From Actinopolymorpha rutila (GTDB lineage: Bacteria; Actinomycetota; Actinomycetes; Propionibacteriales; Actinopolymorphaceae), in contig NZ_JACBZH010000001.1 in NCBI RefSeq assembly GCF_013407855.1, positions 1,550,001-1,614,000 of the forward strand: DNA of 64,000 bases, written 5' to 3'. Of the stretch, positions 9,127 to 18,802 are shown in pieces (the first letter of the stretch is position 1; each line of letters begins with the position of its first letter). Under the pieces are notes generated by a model, which saw only the letters and a program-made list of their open reading frames with translations, had not been told where the DNA came from and did no database searches. The translations under genes and the position numbers were made by a program.

Positions 9127-10533
9127 GTGAGCACAACGCAGACGCCGACAGATTCACCGACAGATTCGCCGGAGGGGACCACGCCGACGACCAGGGGCCG
9201 GCTCGGCGGCCGGTGGATCGACCGGTGGGAGCCGGAGGACGCGGCGTTCTGGCAGCGCACCGGCCGCCGGGTGGCGACCCGCAACCTGCTGGTGTCGGTG
9301 TTCGCCGAGCACCTCGCGTTCTCCGTCTGGCTGGTGTGGAGCGTGACCGTGGTGGCGCTGCCCGCCGCCGGTTTCGCGTTCTCCGTCGACCAGTTGTTCT
9401 GGCTGGTGGCGCTGCCCAGCCTGGTCGGCTCGATTTTGCGGTTGCCGTACACGTTCGCGGTGCCGAGGTTCGGAGGCCGCAACTGGACCGTGGTGAGTGC
9501 GCTGCTGTTGCTGGTGCCGACGGTGGCGATGACGCTCGCGGTGAGCGACCCGGCCACGCCGTACTGGGTGTTCCTGCTCGTCGCCGCCGCGGCCGGGTTC
9601 GGCGGCGGCAACTTCGCCTCGTCGATGACCAACATCTCGTTCTTCTTCCCCGAACGGACCAAGGGGCTCGGCCTCGGCCTGAACGCCGCCGGCGGGAACC
9701 TCGGCACCAGCACGGTGCAGTTCCTGGTGCCGGTCGTGCTCGCCGCGGGCGCGGGGACGCTCGCGTACGCAGGGCTGATGTGGGTGCCGCTGATCGTGGT
9801 GTCGGCGGTGCTCGCGTGGTTCTGCATGGACAACCTCACCGTGTCGAAGGCGCCGATCCGGGGGCAGCTGGCGGCGGCGAAGCGCCCGCACACGTGGGTG
9901 ATGTCGCTGCTCTACATCGGGACGTTCGGTTCGTTCATCGGCTACTCGGCGGCGTACCCGCTGCTGGCGAAGACCGTGTTCCCGGACTCGGGTGCGACGA
10001 AGTACGCGTTCCTCGGTGCCCTGGTCGGGTCGCTGGTGCGGCCGGTCGGGGGCTGGCTGGCCGACCGCTGGGGCGGCGCCCGGGTGACCTGTGCGGTCTT
10101 CGCGGCGATGGTGGCCGGGATGGCGGTCCTGCTGGCCGCGGTGAACTCGGGGTCGCTGGGGCTGTTCGTCACGGCGTTCGCGGTGCTGTTCGTTGCCAGC
10201 GGTGTGGGGAACGGCTCGACGTACCGCATGGTCCCGGCGATCTTCGCCCGGCAGGGCGAACGGGACGAGCGGGCCGGGGTCGCGGGTGCCCGGCGGGCGG
10301 CGCTGACCGAGGCCGGCGCGGCGGTCGGGATCATCTCCGCGGTCGGCGCCTTCGGCGGGTTCCTGATCCCGCGGGCGTACGGCGCCTCGCTCGGCGCGAC
10401 GGGTTCGGTCGCCACGGCGGTCCTGGCGTACGCCGCCTTCTACGCACTCTGCCTCGGCGTGACCTGGTGGTGCTACCTGCGCCGGCAGTTGCTGGTGGCC
10501 CGGATGCCGAGCCTGGCCGAGGCGGCGGTCTGA
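9127..10533 (+). CDS. narK: Nitrate/nitrite transporter (NarK family, MFS)
   Basis: A 468-residue MFS permease with about twelve membrane segments. The nitrate-porter signatures are present: GFGGGNFASSMTNISFFFP around residue 160, with PERTKG after it, and GVGNGSTYRMVP in the C-terminal half. It imports nitrate and/or exports nitrite. The GTG start has GGGAGG five bases upstream. It heads the assimilatory nitrate cluster, 57 bases before the nitrate reductase gene. Confidence 0.93.
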   Translation: MSTTQTPTDSPTDSPEGTTPTTRGRLGGRWIDRWEPEDAAFWQRTGRRVATRNLLVSVFAEHLAFSVWLVWSVTVVALPAAGFAFSVDQLFWLVALPSLVGSILRLPYTFAVPRFGGRNWTVVSALLLLVPTVAMTLAVSDPATPYWVFLLVAAAAGFGGGNFASSMTNISFFFPERTKGLGLGLNAAGGNLGTSTVQFLVPVVLAAGAGTLAYAGLMWVPLIVVSAVLAWFCMDNLTVSKAPIRGQLAAAKRPHTWVMSLLYIGTFGSFIGYSAAYPLLAKTVFPDSGATKYAFLGALVGSLVRPVGGWLADRWGGARVTCAVFAAMVAGMAVLLAAVNSGSLGLFVTAFAVLFVASGVGNGSTYRMVPAIFARQGERDERAGVAGARRAALTEAGAAVGIISAVGAFGGFLIPRAYGASLGATGSVATAVLAYAAFYALCLGVTWWCYLRRQLLVARMPSLAEAAV

Positions 10534-10590
10534 GCGATCCGTGGATCGGTGAGCGTGCGTTGACAGACTCGAAACAGAGGGGACCCAGGC

Positions 10591-12750
10591 GTGAAACGGT
10601 GGGACCGCAGGCTCGACGACATGTCCGATTCCGCGCCGGTGGCGACGCACTGTCCGTACTGCGCCCTGCAGTGCGGGATGGAGCTCAGGGCCACGCCGGA
10701 CTCGGGGCCGGCCTCCGGGGGAGTGCTGGTGGCCCCCCGAGCGCACGGCGACAACGCCGCCGCCCTGTGCCAGAAGGGCTGGACGGCGGCCTCACTCCTC
10801 ACGTCCTCCGACCGGCTGCGCACGCCGCTGGTGCGGGCCCTTCGAGGTGAGGCGCTCGCGCCCGTGTCGTGGGAGAGGGCGTTCGGCACCGTCGCGGCGA
10901 CGATCGCGCGGGTGCAGGCCGAGCACGGGCCGGGCGCCGTGGCGGTGCTCGGCGGCGGCGGGCTGACGAACGAGAAGGCCTACGTGCTGGGGAAGTTCGC
11001 CAGGACCGTCCTGCGTACGCCGAACATCGACTACAACGGCAGGTTCTGCATGTCGTCGGCGGCGGCCGCCGCCAACCGGGCTTTCGGGCTCGACCGCGGA
11101 CTGCCGTTCCCGCTGGGCGACATCGCCGCGGCCGACGTGGTGCTTCTCGTCGGCGGCAACGCGGCGGAGACCATGCCGCCGTTCCTGCGTGTGCTCACCG
11201 CGCCGCGACCGGACACCGGTGGGCTGATCGTCGTCGACCCGCGGCGTACGCCGACGGCCGAGCGGGCCAGGCTGCACCTGCAACCCACGCCCGGCACCGA
11301 CCTGGCGCTCGCGCTGGGCATGCTGCACGTCGCGCTGGTGGAGGGGTACGCCGACACCGAGTACGTCGCGGCGCGTACGAACGGTCTGGCCGGCGTCCGG
11401 CCGATCGCGATGAGCTACTGGCCCGAACGCGTCGAGCGGATCACCGGCGTGCCGGTGGCGCAGCAACGGGAGGCGGTACGGCTGCTGGCCACCGCCGGGA
11501 GGGCGATGGTGCTCACCGGACGCGGCGCGGAACAGCACGCCAAGGGCACCGACACGGTGAGCGCGTTCGTCAACCTGGCCTTGGCACTGGGGCTGCCGGG
11601 CACGCCGGGCTCGGGATACGGCTGCCTCACCGGGCAGGGCAACGGGCAGGGCGGGCGCGAGCACGGGCAGAAGGCCGACCAACTGCCCGGGTACCGCCGC
11701 ATCGACGACCCGGCCGCCCGGGCGCACGTCGCCGCCGTCTGGGGTGTGGACCCGGCCGACCTGCCCGGTCCCGGTCCGAGCGCGTACGAACTCCTGGACT
11801 CCCTCGGCCGGCCGGGCGGACCTCGTGTCCTGTTGGTGTTCGGCACCAACCCGGTCGTGTCGGCGCCGGCAGCCGCACGGGTCGAGGAACGACTCGCGGC
11901 CCTCGACCTGCTGGTGGTCGCCGACCTGGTGCGTTCGGAGACCGCCGACCTCGCCGACGTGGTGCTGCCCAGCGCCCAGTGGGCGGAGGAGGACGGCACC
12001 ATGACCAACCTGGAGGGCAGGGTGATCCGGCGCCGCCGGCTGCGCCCGCCGCCCGGGCAGGTGCGCACGGACCTGGAGATCATGGCCGGGCTCGCCGACG
12101 CGCTGGGCCGCGGGCCGGCGGTGGAGACCGAACCCGCGCGCGTGTTCGCCGAGCTCGGCCGGGCCAGTGCCGGCGGTCCCGCCGACTACGCGGGGATCAG
12201 CTACGAGCGCATCGACGCCGAGGGCGGCGTCTTCTGGCCGTGCCCGGCGCCCGCGCACCCGGGCACGCCGCGGATGTTCCTCGACCGCTTCGCCACACCG
12301 GACGGCCGGGCGAGGTTCGTCCCGGTCGACCACCGGCCGGCGGTGGAGGACGTGGACGCGGCGTACCCGGTCTACCTCACCACCGGCCGGGTGCTCGCGC
12401 AGTACCAGAGCGGTGCCCAGACCAGGCGGGTCGCCGCGCTCGCGCAGGCGGCGCCGGGACCGTTCGTGGAGGTGCATCCGGTGCTGGCCGAACGCCACGG
12501 CATCGCCGAGGGCGACGACGTACGGGTGGTGAGCAGGCGCGGCGTCGCCGTGGCACCGGCCCGGCTGACCGAGACGATCCGGGTGGACACGGTGTTCATG
12601 CCGTTCCACTGGCCGGGTTCCGGGCGGGCCAACGTCCTCACCAACCCGGTGCTGGACCCGACGTCACGGATGCCGGAGTTCAAGGTCTGCGCGGTCCGGC
12701 TGGAACCTGTGGGCCGCGTGGTGCGCGAGCGGGCGGAGGCGAGCCGATGA
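10591..12750 (+). CDS. nasA: Assimilatory nitrate reductase catalytic subunit (molybdopterin oxidoreductase)
   Basis: A 719-residue member of the NasA/NarB branch of Mo-bis-MGD oxidoreductases, reducing nitrate to nitrite in the cytoplasm. Four cysteines for the N-terminal [4Fe-4S] cluster lie at about residues 21, 24, 28 (CPYCALQC) and 60 (CQKGW). The molybdopterin domains follow, including YNGRFCMSS and the C-terminal MopB block with TTGRVLAQYQSGAQTRR. An alternative ATG start lies ten codons in. Its stop overlaps the start of the next gene by 4 bases. Confidence 0.92.
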   Translation: MKRWDRRLDDMSDSAPVATHCPYCALQCGMELRATPDSGPASGGVLVAPRAHGDNAAALCQKGWTAASLLTSSDRLRTPLVRALRGEALAPVSWERAFGTVAATIARVQAEHGPGAVAVLGGGGLTNEKAYVLGKFARTVLRTPNIDYNGRFCMSSAAAAANRAFGLDRGLPFPLGDIAAADVVLLVGGNAAETMPPFLRVLTAPRPDTGGLIVVDPRRTPTAERARLHLQPTPGTDLALALGMLHVALVEGYADTEYVAARTNGLAGVRPIAMSYWPERVERITGVPVAQQREAVRLLATAGRAMVLTGRGAEQHAKGTDTVSAFVNLALALGLPGTPGSGYGCLTGQGNGQGGREHGQKADQLPGYRRIDDPAARAHVAAVWGVDPADLPGPGPSAYELLDSLGRPGGPRVLLVFGTNPVVSAPAAARVEERLAALDLLVVADLVRSETADLADVVLPSAQWAEEDGTMTNLEGRVIRRRRLRPPPGQVRTDLEIMAGLADALGRGPAVETEPARVFAELGRASAGGPADYAGISYERIDAEGGVFWPCPAPAHPGTPRMFLDRFATPDGRARFVPVDHRPAVEDVDAAYPVYLTTGRVLAQYQSGAQTRRVAALAQAAPGPFVEVHPVLAERHGIAEGDDVRVVSRRGVAVAPARLTETIRVDTVFMPFHWPGSGRANVLTNPVLDPTSRMPEFKVCAVRLEPVGRVVRERAEASR

Positions 12751-14195
12751 GCGTCGTCGTGGTGGGCAACGGGATGGCCGGTACGAGGTTCGCGGCCGAC
12801 CTGCGTGCCCTCGACCCGCACCGGCCGCTGGTCGTCTTCGGCGCCGAGCCCGGCCGAGCGTACAACCGGATCCTGCTGCCGGAGGTGCTGGCCGGGCGGC
12901 TCACGCCGGACGACCTGGCGCTGCCCGAGCCGTCCGGGGCGCTGGACCTGCGCACCGGGGTCACCGTCACCGCGATCGACCCGGACCGCCGGGTGGTGTA
13001 CGCCGACGACGGCAGCCGGACGCGGTACGACGCGCTGGTGCTCGCCACCGGAAGCCGGCCGGTGATCCCGACGGTGAAGGGGCTGTGCCGCGACGACGGC
13101 TCGCTCGTCGAAGGGGCGGCGGTGTTCCGTACCCTCGCCGACTGCCGGCGGATCGTTGCCGCGGCGCGCGGTGCCCGCGACGTCGTGGTGCTCGGCGGCG
13201 GGCTGCTCGGCCTGGAAGCCGCGCGCGGCCTTGCCCGGCGAGGACTTCGTGCCCGCGTGGTGCACGCCCGCGGCCACCTGATGGAGCGTCAACTCGACCT
13301 TGACGCCAGCCACATCCTCACCAGCACGCTCGCCGAACTCGGCGTCGAGGCGCTGCTCGAGGCGTCGACCGCGGCCGTCGTCGGGGACGAGGACGGCCGG
13401 GTGCGGGGCGTCGTCCTGGAGGACGGCAACCGGATCCCCGCCGACCTGCTGGTGGTCGCGTGCGGTGTCCGGGCGGACACCGGGCTCGCTGTCAATGCCG
13501 GCTTGCGCACCGGCCGGGGGATCGTGGTGGACGACCGGATGCGTACGTCCGACCCGGCGATCCACGCTCTCGGCGACTGCGCCGAACACCGCGGACGGGT
13601 CTACGGCCTGGTCGCGCCGGCGTGGGAACAGGCCAGGGTGGCGGCCGGGGTGGTCGCCGGGCTCGGCGGGAGGTACGCCGGGTCGCGCCTGGTCACCAGG
13701 CTGAAGGCGCCCGGCGTCGACCTGGCCACGATGGGCGACCCGCACGTACGCGACGAGGCCACCGAGGTGGTGACCTTCGCCGACCCGGCACGCCACGTCT
13801 ACCAGAAGGTGCTCATCCGCGAACGCCGGTTGGTCGGGGCGATCATGCTCGGCGACAACCCGAGCGTCGGCACGGTCACGCAGTTGTTCGACCGGGACGC
13901 CCCCGTGCCGGTGGACGCCCGGTCGCTGCTGTTCGCCCGCCCCGGCACCGGCCCGGCCGCGAACGGGTCACCGGGTGTGCCCGCCGCCGGGGACACGCTG
14001 TGCCGGTGCAACGGCGTCACCGCCGGCGGCATCGCCACCGCCTGGCTGGCCGGTGCGCGTACCACCGAGGAGGTCGCGCGGGTCACCCGCGCAAGTACAG
14101 GTTGCGGCGGCTGCCGCGACACCATCGAGGGGTTCGTCGCCGCGCTGTCCGCCGGCCCGGCGCACACCCCCGCACCGGAGGAGGTGGTCGCATGA
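12747..14195 (+). CDS. nasB: Nitrate reductase electron-transfer flavoprotein (NasB-like, FAD + BFD [2Fe-2S])
   Basis: A 482-residue protein starting at the ATG inside the previous stop (ATGA). A pyridine-nucleotide-disulfide oxidoreductase core has two Rossmann motifs, VVVGNGMAGTRF at the N-terminus and VVLGGGLLGLEAA near residue 150. A C-terminal BFD-like [2Fe-2S] domain carries CRCNGVT and TGCGGC. It resembles the N-terminal half of NirB without siroheme domains. Position right after nasA indicates it passes electrons from NAD(P)H to nitrate reductase. It overlaps nirB by 4 bases. Confidence 0.85.
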   Translation: MSVVVVGNGMAGTRFAADLRALDPHRPLVVFGAEPGRAYNRILLPEVLAGRLTPDDLALPEPSGALDLRTGVTVTAIDPDRRVVYADDGSRTRYDALVLATGSRPVIPTVKGLCRDDGSLVEGAAVFRTLADCRRIVAAARGARDVVVLGGGLLGLEAARGLARRGLRARVVHARGHLMERQLDLDASHILTSTLAELGVEALLEASTAAVVGDEDGRVRGVVLEDGNRIPADLLVVACGVRADTGLAVNAGLRTGRGIVVDDRMRTSDPAIHALGDCAEHRGRVYGLVAPAWEQARVAAGVVAGLGGRYAGSRLVTRLKAPGVDLATMGDPHVRDEATEVVTFADPARHVYQKVLIRERRLVGAIMLGDNPSVGTVTQLFDRDAPVPVDARSLLFARPGTGPAANGSPGVPAAGDTLCRCNGVTAGGIATAWLAGARTTEEVARVTRASTGCGGCRDTIEGFVAALSAGPAHTPAPEEVVA

Positions 14196-16762
14196 AGCTC
14201 GTCGTGGTCGGCAACGGCATGGTGGGGCAGCGGTTCGTGGAGGCGCTGCGAGCCCGGGACACCGAGGGCCGGTGGGAGGTGACGGTGCTCGCCGAGGAGA
14301 GCCGCCCCGCGTACGACCGGGTGGGCCTGTCGGCGTACTTCACCGGCACGTCGGCGGAGGAACTCTCGCTGGTGCCCGAAGGGTTCTACGACGAGGCCGC
14401 GCAGGTCAGCCTGCGACTGGGTGAGCCCGCGCTGTCGGTGGACCGGGACCGCCGCGTGGTCACCACCGCGCGGGGTGCGTACCCGTACGACGCCCTGGTG
14501 CTGGCCACCGGGTCCTACCCGTTCGTGCCGCCGGTGGCGGGCAGCGACCTGCCGGGCTGCTTCGTCTACCGCACCCTGGACGACCTGGAAGCACTGGCCG
14601 ACTACTGTGCCGGGCGGCACGCGGGCGCGGTGGTCGGCGGCGGCCTGCTCGGGCTGGAAGCCGCGAACGCCCTTCGCCTGCTGGGACTTCGCACCCACGT
14701 GGTGGAGTTCGCGCCCCGGCTGATGCCGATGCAGCTGGACGAGGCCGGCGGTGCGATGCTGCGCCGCCACGTCGAGACACTCGGCCTCTCCGTGCACACC
14801 GCCACGAGGACCGAACGCCTGCAGGCGGGGCCGGACGGCGGCGTGCAGCGGATGGTGTTCGCCACGGACGCCACCGCCGATGCCGCCGTGGCCGAGGCAG
14901 CCGACGCCGCAGCCGCAGCCGACGCTGCCGACGTCGAGCCGGGCATCGACGTGGACACGGTTGTCTTCGCGGCCGGGGTCCGTCCTCGTGACGACCTCGC
15001 CCGTGGGTGTGGCCTCGAGGTCGGCCCGCGCGGCGGCGTGGTGGTTGACAGCACCTGCCGTACGTCCGATCCGGCCGTCTACGCGATCGGGGAGTGCGCG
15101 AACGTCGACGGGCAGGTGCACGGCCTGGTGGCGCCCGGCTACGCGATGGCCGAGGTGGTGGCGAGCCGCTTGCTGGGCGGTGACGACACGTTCGCGGCCG
15201 CGGACACCTCGACGAAGCTCAAGTTGCTCGGCGTGGACGTGGCAAGCTTCGGCACGCCGGCCGGCGAGCTGGACGTGGTCTACTCCGACCCGGCGCACGG
15301 CATCTACGCCAAGCTCGCGCTCACCGACGACGCGCAGACGTTGCTCGGTGGGATCCTGGTCGGCGACGCCTCGGCGTACGCCGTGCTGCGGGCCAGTGTC
15401 AACGGCCCCTTGCCCGGGAAGCTGGCCGACTTCCTCGGCTCCGGCGAGGTGTCCGGCGACCTGCCCGGTGGAGCGCAGGTGTGCTCGTGCCACGCCGTCA
15501 CCAAGGACGACATTCTCACCGCGGTCGGGGACGGCCACACCGACGTCCCGGGGCTGAAGGCGTGCACCCGGGCAGGCACCGGATGCGGGTCGTGCGTGCC
15601 GTTGCTGAAGACGCTGCTCGCCCACGCGGGCGTGGAGCAGTCCCGGGCGATGTGCGAACACTTCGCGTACTCCCGGCAGGAACTTTTCGACCTGGTGCGG
15701 GTACGCGAGCTGCGCAGCTTCTCCCGGATCGTGCAGGAGCTCGGCACCGGCCGGGGCTGCGACGTCTGCAAGCCCGTGATCGCCTCCATCCTGGCGAGCC
15801 TGGGCAACGGGCACATCCTGGACGGCGAGCAGGCAGCGCTGCAGGACACCAACGACCGCTTCCTCGCCAACCTGCAGCGCAACGGCACCTACTCCGTCGT
15901 TCCCCGCATCCCCGGTGGGGAGATCACGCCGGACAAGCTGCTGGTGATCGCCGAGGTCGCCCGGGACTTCGACCTCTACACGAAGATCACCGGTGCCCAG
16001 CGCATCGACCTGCTCGGTGCCCGGGTGGAGCAGCTGCCGCTGATCTGGCGTCGGCTGGTCGACGCGGGGATGGAGTCAGGGCACGCGTACGGCAAGGCGG
16101 TCCGGACCGTGAAGTCCTGTGTGGGTACGACGTGGTGCCGTTACGGCGTGCAGGACTCGGTGAGCCTCGCCGTCAACCTGGAGTTGCGCTATCGCGGCCT
16201 GCGTTCCCCGCACAAGATCAAGGCGGCGGTGTCGGGCTGCGCACGCGAGTGTGCCGAGGCGCGGGGCAAGGATGTCGGCGTGATCGCCACGGAGAACGGC
16301 TGGAACCTCTTCGTGGGTGGCAACGGCGGCTTTCGTCCCCGGCACGCGGACCTGTTCGCCACCGACCTGGACACTCCGACGCTCGTCCGTACGATCGACC
16401 GGTTCCTGATGTTCTACGTACGAACGGCCGACCGGCTCCAGCGCACCGCCGCCTGGATCGAGGGCATGGACGGTGGGCTCGACCATCTCCGGTCGGTGAT
16501 CGTCGACGATGCGCTCGGCATCTGTGCAGACCTGGACGCGGCCATGGAACGCCATGTCGCGAACTACAGCGACGAGTGGGCGGCGACCCTGAACGACCCG
16601 GAGAAGCTCGGCCGCTTCGTGTCGTTCGTCAACGCGCCCGGAACGCCGGATCCCTCGATCGAGTTCGTCACCCAACGCGGCCAGGCGGTACCCGCCGACG
16701 CGCCCGTCCTCGTCGCCGGCCCCACCCTGGCGACGCGTACGCAACGAGAGGTCGACAGATGA
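14192..16762 (+). CDS. nirB: NAD(P)H nitrite reductase large subunit
   Basis: An 856-residue siroheme enzyme reducing nitrite to ammonia with six electrons. In order: the FAD/NAD(P) domain (VVVGNGMVGQRF; VVGGGLLGLEAANAL), a BFD-like [2Fe-2S] region (CSCHAVTKDDI, then TGCGSC), the ferredoxin-like half-domain, and the siroheme/[4Fe-4S] site with cysteines in SCVGTTWCRYG and SGCARECAEARG. An Ala/Asp-rich low-complexity stretch (about residues 228-248) interrupts the reductase domain. Start and stop are coupled to neighbours by ATGA overlaps. Confidence 0.95.
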   Translation: MKLVVVGNGMVGQRFVEALRARDTEGRWEVTVLAEESRPAYDRVGLSAYFTGTSAEELSLVPEGFYDEAAQVSLRLGEPALSVDRDRRVVTTARGAYPYDALVLATGSYPFVPPVAGSDLPGCFVYRTLDDLEALADYCAGRHAGAVVGGGLLGLEAANALRLLGLRTHVVEFAPRLMPMQLDEAGGAMLRRHVETLGLSVHTATRTERLQAGPDGGVQRMVFATDATADAAVAEAADAAAAADAADVEPGIDVDTVVFAAGVRPRDDLARGCGLEVGPRGGVVVDSTCRTSDPAVYAIGECANVDGQVHGLVAPGYAMAEVVASRLLGGDDTFAAADTSTKLKLLGVDVASFGTPAGELDVVYSDPAHGIYAKLALTDDAQTLLGGILVGDASAYAVLRASVNGPLPGKLADFLGSGEVSGDLPGGAQVCSCHAVTKDDILTAVGDGHTDVPGLKACTRAGTGCGSCVPLLKTLLAHAGVEQSRAMCEHFAYSRQELFDLVRVRELRSFSRIVQELGTGRGCDVCKPVIASILASLGNGHILDGEQAALQDTNDRFLANLQRNGTYSVVPRIPGGEITPDKLLVIAEVARDFDLYTKITGAQRIDLLGARVEQLPLIWRRLVDAGMESGHAYGKAVRTVKSCVGTTWCRYGVQDSVSLAVNLELRYRGLRSPHKIKAAVSGCARECAEARGKDVGVIATENGWNLFVGGNGGFRPRHADLFATDLDTPTLVRTIDRFLMFYVRTADRLQRTAAWIEGMDGGLDHLRSVIVDDALGICADLDAAMERHVANYSDEWAATLNDPEKLGRFVSFVNAPGTPDPSIEFVTQRGQAVPADAPVLVAGPTLATRTQREVDR

Positions 16763-17166
16763 CAGCTGTGCTGAGCACGTCCCTGGGCACATCCTTGGGC
16801 ACCAGCCTGAACCCGGCCCCGAGCACCACTCTGGACAGGACCTGGGTCGCCGTGTGCGCCGCGACCGACCTGCTGTCCGAGCGCCCCGTCGCGGCACTGG
16901 TCGGCGCGGAGCAGGTCGCGATCGTCCGCACCCACGACGGGCAGGTCCACGCCGTCGGCAACCGTGACCCGTTCTCCGGCGCGTACGTCCTGTCCCGCGG
17001 CATCGTCGGCAGCGTCGGCGAGGTGCCCGTGCTCATCTCCCCGATGTTCAAGCAGGCGTTCGATCTGCGGACGGGGCAGTGCCTCGGCGCCCCGGGAGTC
17101 TCCGTGCCGACGTACGCCGTGCGTTGTGACGGTGGCGTGGTTTCGGTCGCCCCCGGGAACCGGTGA
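16759..17166 (+). CDS. nirD: Nitrite reductase small subunit
   Basis: A 135-residue Rieske-fold protein, the small partner of NirB. The family block NRDPFSGAYVLSRGIVG and SPMFKQAFDLRTGQC are clear; as usual for NirD the Rieske Cys/His ligands are absent, so it is structural rather than a redox carrier. The first 25 or so residues are a Ser/Thr/Leu-rich extension with a LGTSLGTSL repeat, unusual for the family. The ATG overlaps the nirB stop by 4 bases. Confidence 0.93.
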   Translation: MTAVLSTSLGTSLGTSLNPAPSTTLDRTWVAVCAATDLLSERPVAALVGAEQVAIVRTHDGQVHAVGNRDPFSGAYVLSRGIVGSVGEVPVLISPMFKQAFDLRTGQCLGAPGVSVPTYAVRCDGGVVSVAPGNR

Positions 17167-18383
17167 TGACGCCGTTCCAGCAGGGCGAGGTCCCTTCCGC
17201 GGGGCTGCCGCCGCCAAGGGTGGCGGGCATCGAACCATCGCGGGCACCGGCAGGTAGTCCGCCGGAGGCCTCGACCGAACTGCGGCCGCTCACCGGCTTC
17301 ACCGTGGGCGTGACGGCGGCCCGCCGCCGCGAGGAGCTCGTCGCGCTCCTCGAACGCCGGGGAGCGCGGGTCGTGGAGGCTCCGGCGATCCGGATCGTCC
17401 CGCTGGCCGACGACAGGGCACTGCAGGCGGCCACCCGGCTGTGCCTGGCGCAGGGCATCGACGTCGCGGTGGCCACGACGGGGATCGGGTTCCGGGGCTG
17501 GCTGGAGGCCGCGGAGAGCGCCGGGCTGGCCGACGGGCTGCTGTCCGCCCTGGCCGGAGCTCGACTGCTCGCCAGGGGACCGAAGGCGCGCGGTGCGATC
17601 CGCGCGGCCGGGCTGACCGAGACGTGGGCGCCCGCGTCGGAGTGTTCGCAGGAGGTGCTCGACCACCTGCTGTCGGCCGGCGTACGCGGCCTGCGGATCG
17701 CGGTCCAGCTGCACGGCGAGCCGCTGCCGGACTTCGTGGCGGCGCTGCGTTCCGCGGGAGCCTCGGTGATCGAGGTGCCCGTCTACCGCTGGGTGCTGCC
17801 CGAGGACGTGGCGCCGCTGGTCCGGCTGGTGGAGCTGGTGAAGCTCGGCTACGTCGACGCGGTCACGTTCACCAGCGCACCGGCGGCCGCCGCGCTGCTG
17901 GAGGTGTCGGGGGCGGAGGAGGGTGCGGTGCTCGAGGCGTTCCGGAGCGGGGTGCTCGCCGCCTGCGTGGGCCCGGTGGCCGCCGGGCCGCTCGCCGGGC
18001 GTGGCGTACCGACGTTGCAACCGGCCCGGGCCAGGCTCGGCGGACTGGTACGCACCCTGACCGACCGGCTGCCCGCGCACCGGACCCGGCACGTCGCCGT
18101 GGCCGGCCACCGGCTGGAGATCCGCGGTCACGCGGTCGTCGTGGACGGGGAGATGCGGATGCTCGCACCGGCGCCGATGGCCGTGCTGCGGGCGCTCGTC
18201 GAACGTCCGGGCCGGGTGGTCTCCCGGGCCGACCTGCTCCGCACTCTGCCGCGCAGCGCCGACGGGCACGCGGTGGAGATGGCGATCGCACGGTTGCGGG
18301 CCCGGCTGGGCGACTCCCACATCGTCGGTACGGTCACCAAACGGGGATACCGTCTCGCCGTCGACCCGGTGGACGGCCGGTGA
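17163..18383 (+). CDS. hemD: Uroporphyrinogen-III synthase fused to a winged-helix DNA-binding domain
   Basis: A 406-residue fusion. Residues about 40-300 are a HemD domain (GFTVGVTAARRREELVALLERRG; VDAVTFTSAPAAAALLE), which closes hydroxymethylbilane to uroporphyrinogen III, the precursor of siroheme needed by NirB. The C-terminal 95 or so residues form a response-regulator-type winged helix (RALVERPGRVVSRADLL, then VEMAIARLRARLG and VTKRGYRLA). There is no receiver domain. GTG at 17163 overlaps the nirD stop; ATG at 17166 is also possible. Members of this architecture have been annotated as bifunctional; whether it binds DNA is unproven. Confidence 0.88.
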   Translation: MMTPFQQGEVPSAGLPPPRVAGIEPSRAPAGSPPEASTELRPLTGFTVGVTAARRREELVALLERRGARVVEAPAIRIVPLADDRALQAATRLCLAQGIDVAVATTGIGFRGWLEAAESAGLADGLLSALAGARLLARGPKARGAIRAAGLTETWAPASECSQEVLDHLLSAGVRGLRIAVQLHGEPLPDFVAALRSAGASVIEVPVYRWVLPEDVAPLVRLVELVKLGYVDAVTFTSAPAAAALLEVSGAEEGAVLEAFRSGVLAACVGPVAAGPLAGRGVPTLQPARARLGGLVRTLTDRLPAHRTRHVAVAGHRLEIRGHAVVVDGEMRMLAPAPMAVLRALVERPGRVVSRADLLRTLPRSADGHAVEMAIARLRARLGDSHIVGTVTKRGYRLAVDPVDGR

Positions 18384-18458
18384 GCGCGGTGAGCATGGTG
18401 AGCATGGTGAGGACAGGGGAGCCCGGGCACGGCATGGCTGTGCCGTAGCGTCCGGTGG

Positions 18459-18794
18459 GTGACGGTGACGCGCTCCCTGATTCTGTTCGTGGTCGCCGCG
18501 CTCGCCGAGATCGGTGGTGCGTGGCTGATCTGGCAGGGTGTGCGCGAACACCGCGGCCTGCTCTGGATCGGCGCCGGGATCATTGCGTTGGGGGCGTACG
18601 GCTTCGTCGCCACCCTCCAGCCGGACCCGAACTTCGGCCGGATCCTGGCCGCGTACGGCGGGATCTTCGTAGCCGGCTCGCTGGCCTGGGGTGTCGTCGT
18701 CGACCGGTTCCGGCCGGACCGGTGGGACCTGCTCGGCGCCGCGATCTGCCTGGCCGGCGTGGCCGTGATCATGTACGCACCGCGTGGCCGCTGA
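18459..18794 (+). CDS. YnfA/UPF0060-family small membrane protein
   Basis: A 111-residue protein with four predicted membrane helices and the family features [43 protein letters not shown] and a final helix. This family is SMR-like in topology; its substrate is not settled. The start is GTG. It follows hemD by 75 bases and converges on the PucR-type regulator. Confidence 0.88.
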   Translation: MTVTRSLILFVVAALAEIGGAWLIWQGVREHRGLLWIGAGIIALGAYGFVATLQPDPNFGRILAAYGGIFVAGSLAWGVVVDRFRPDRWDLLGAAICLAGVAVIMYAPRGR

Positions 18795-18802
18795 CGCGGG
18801 CG

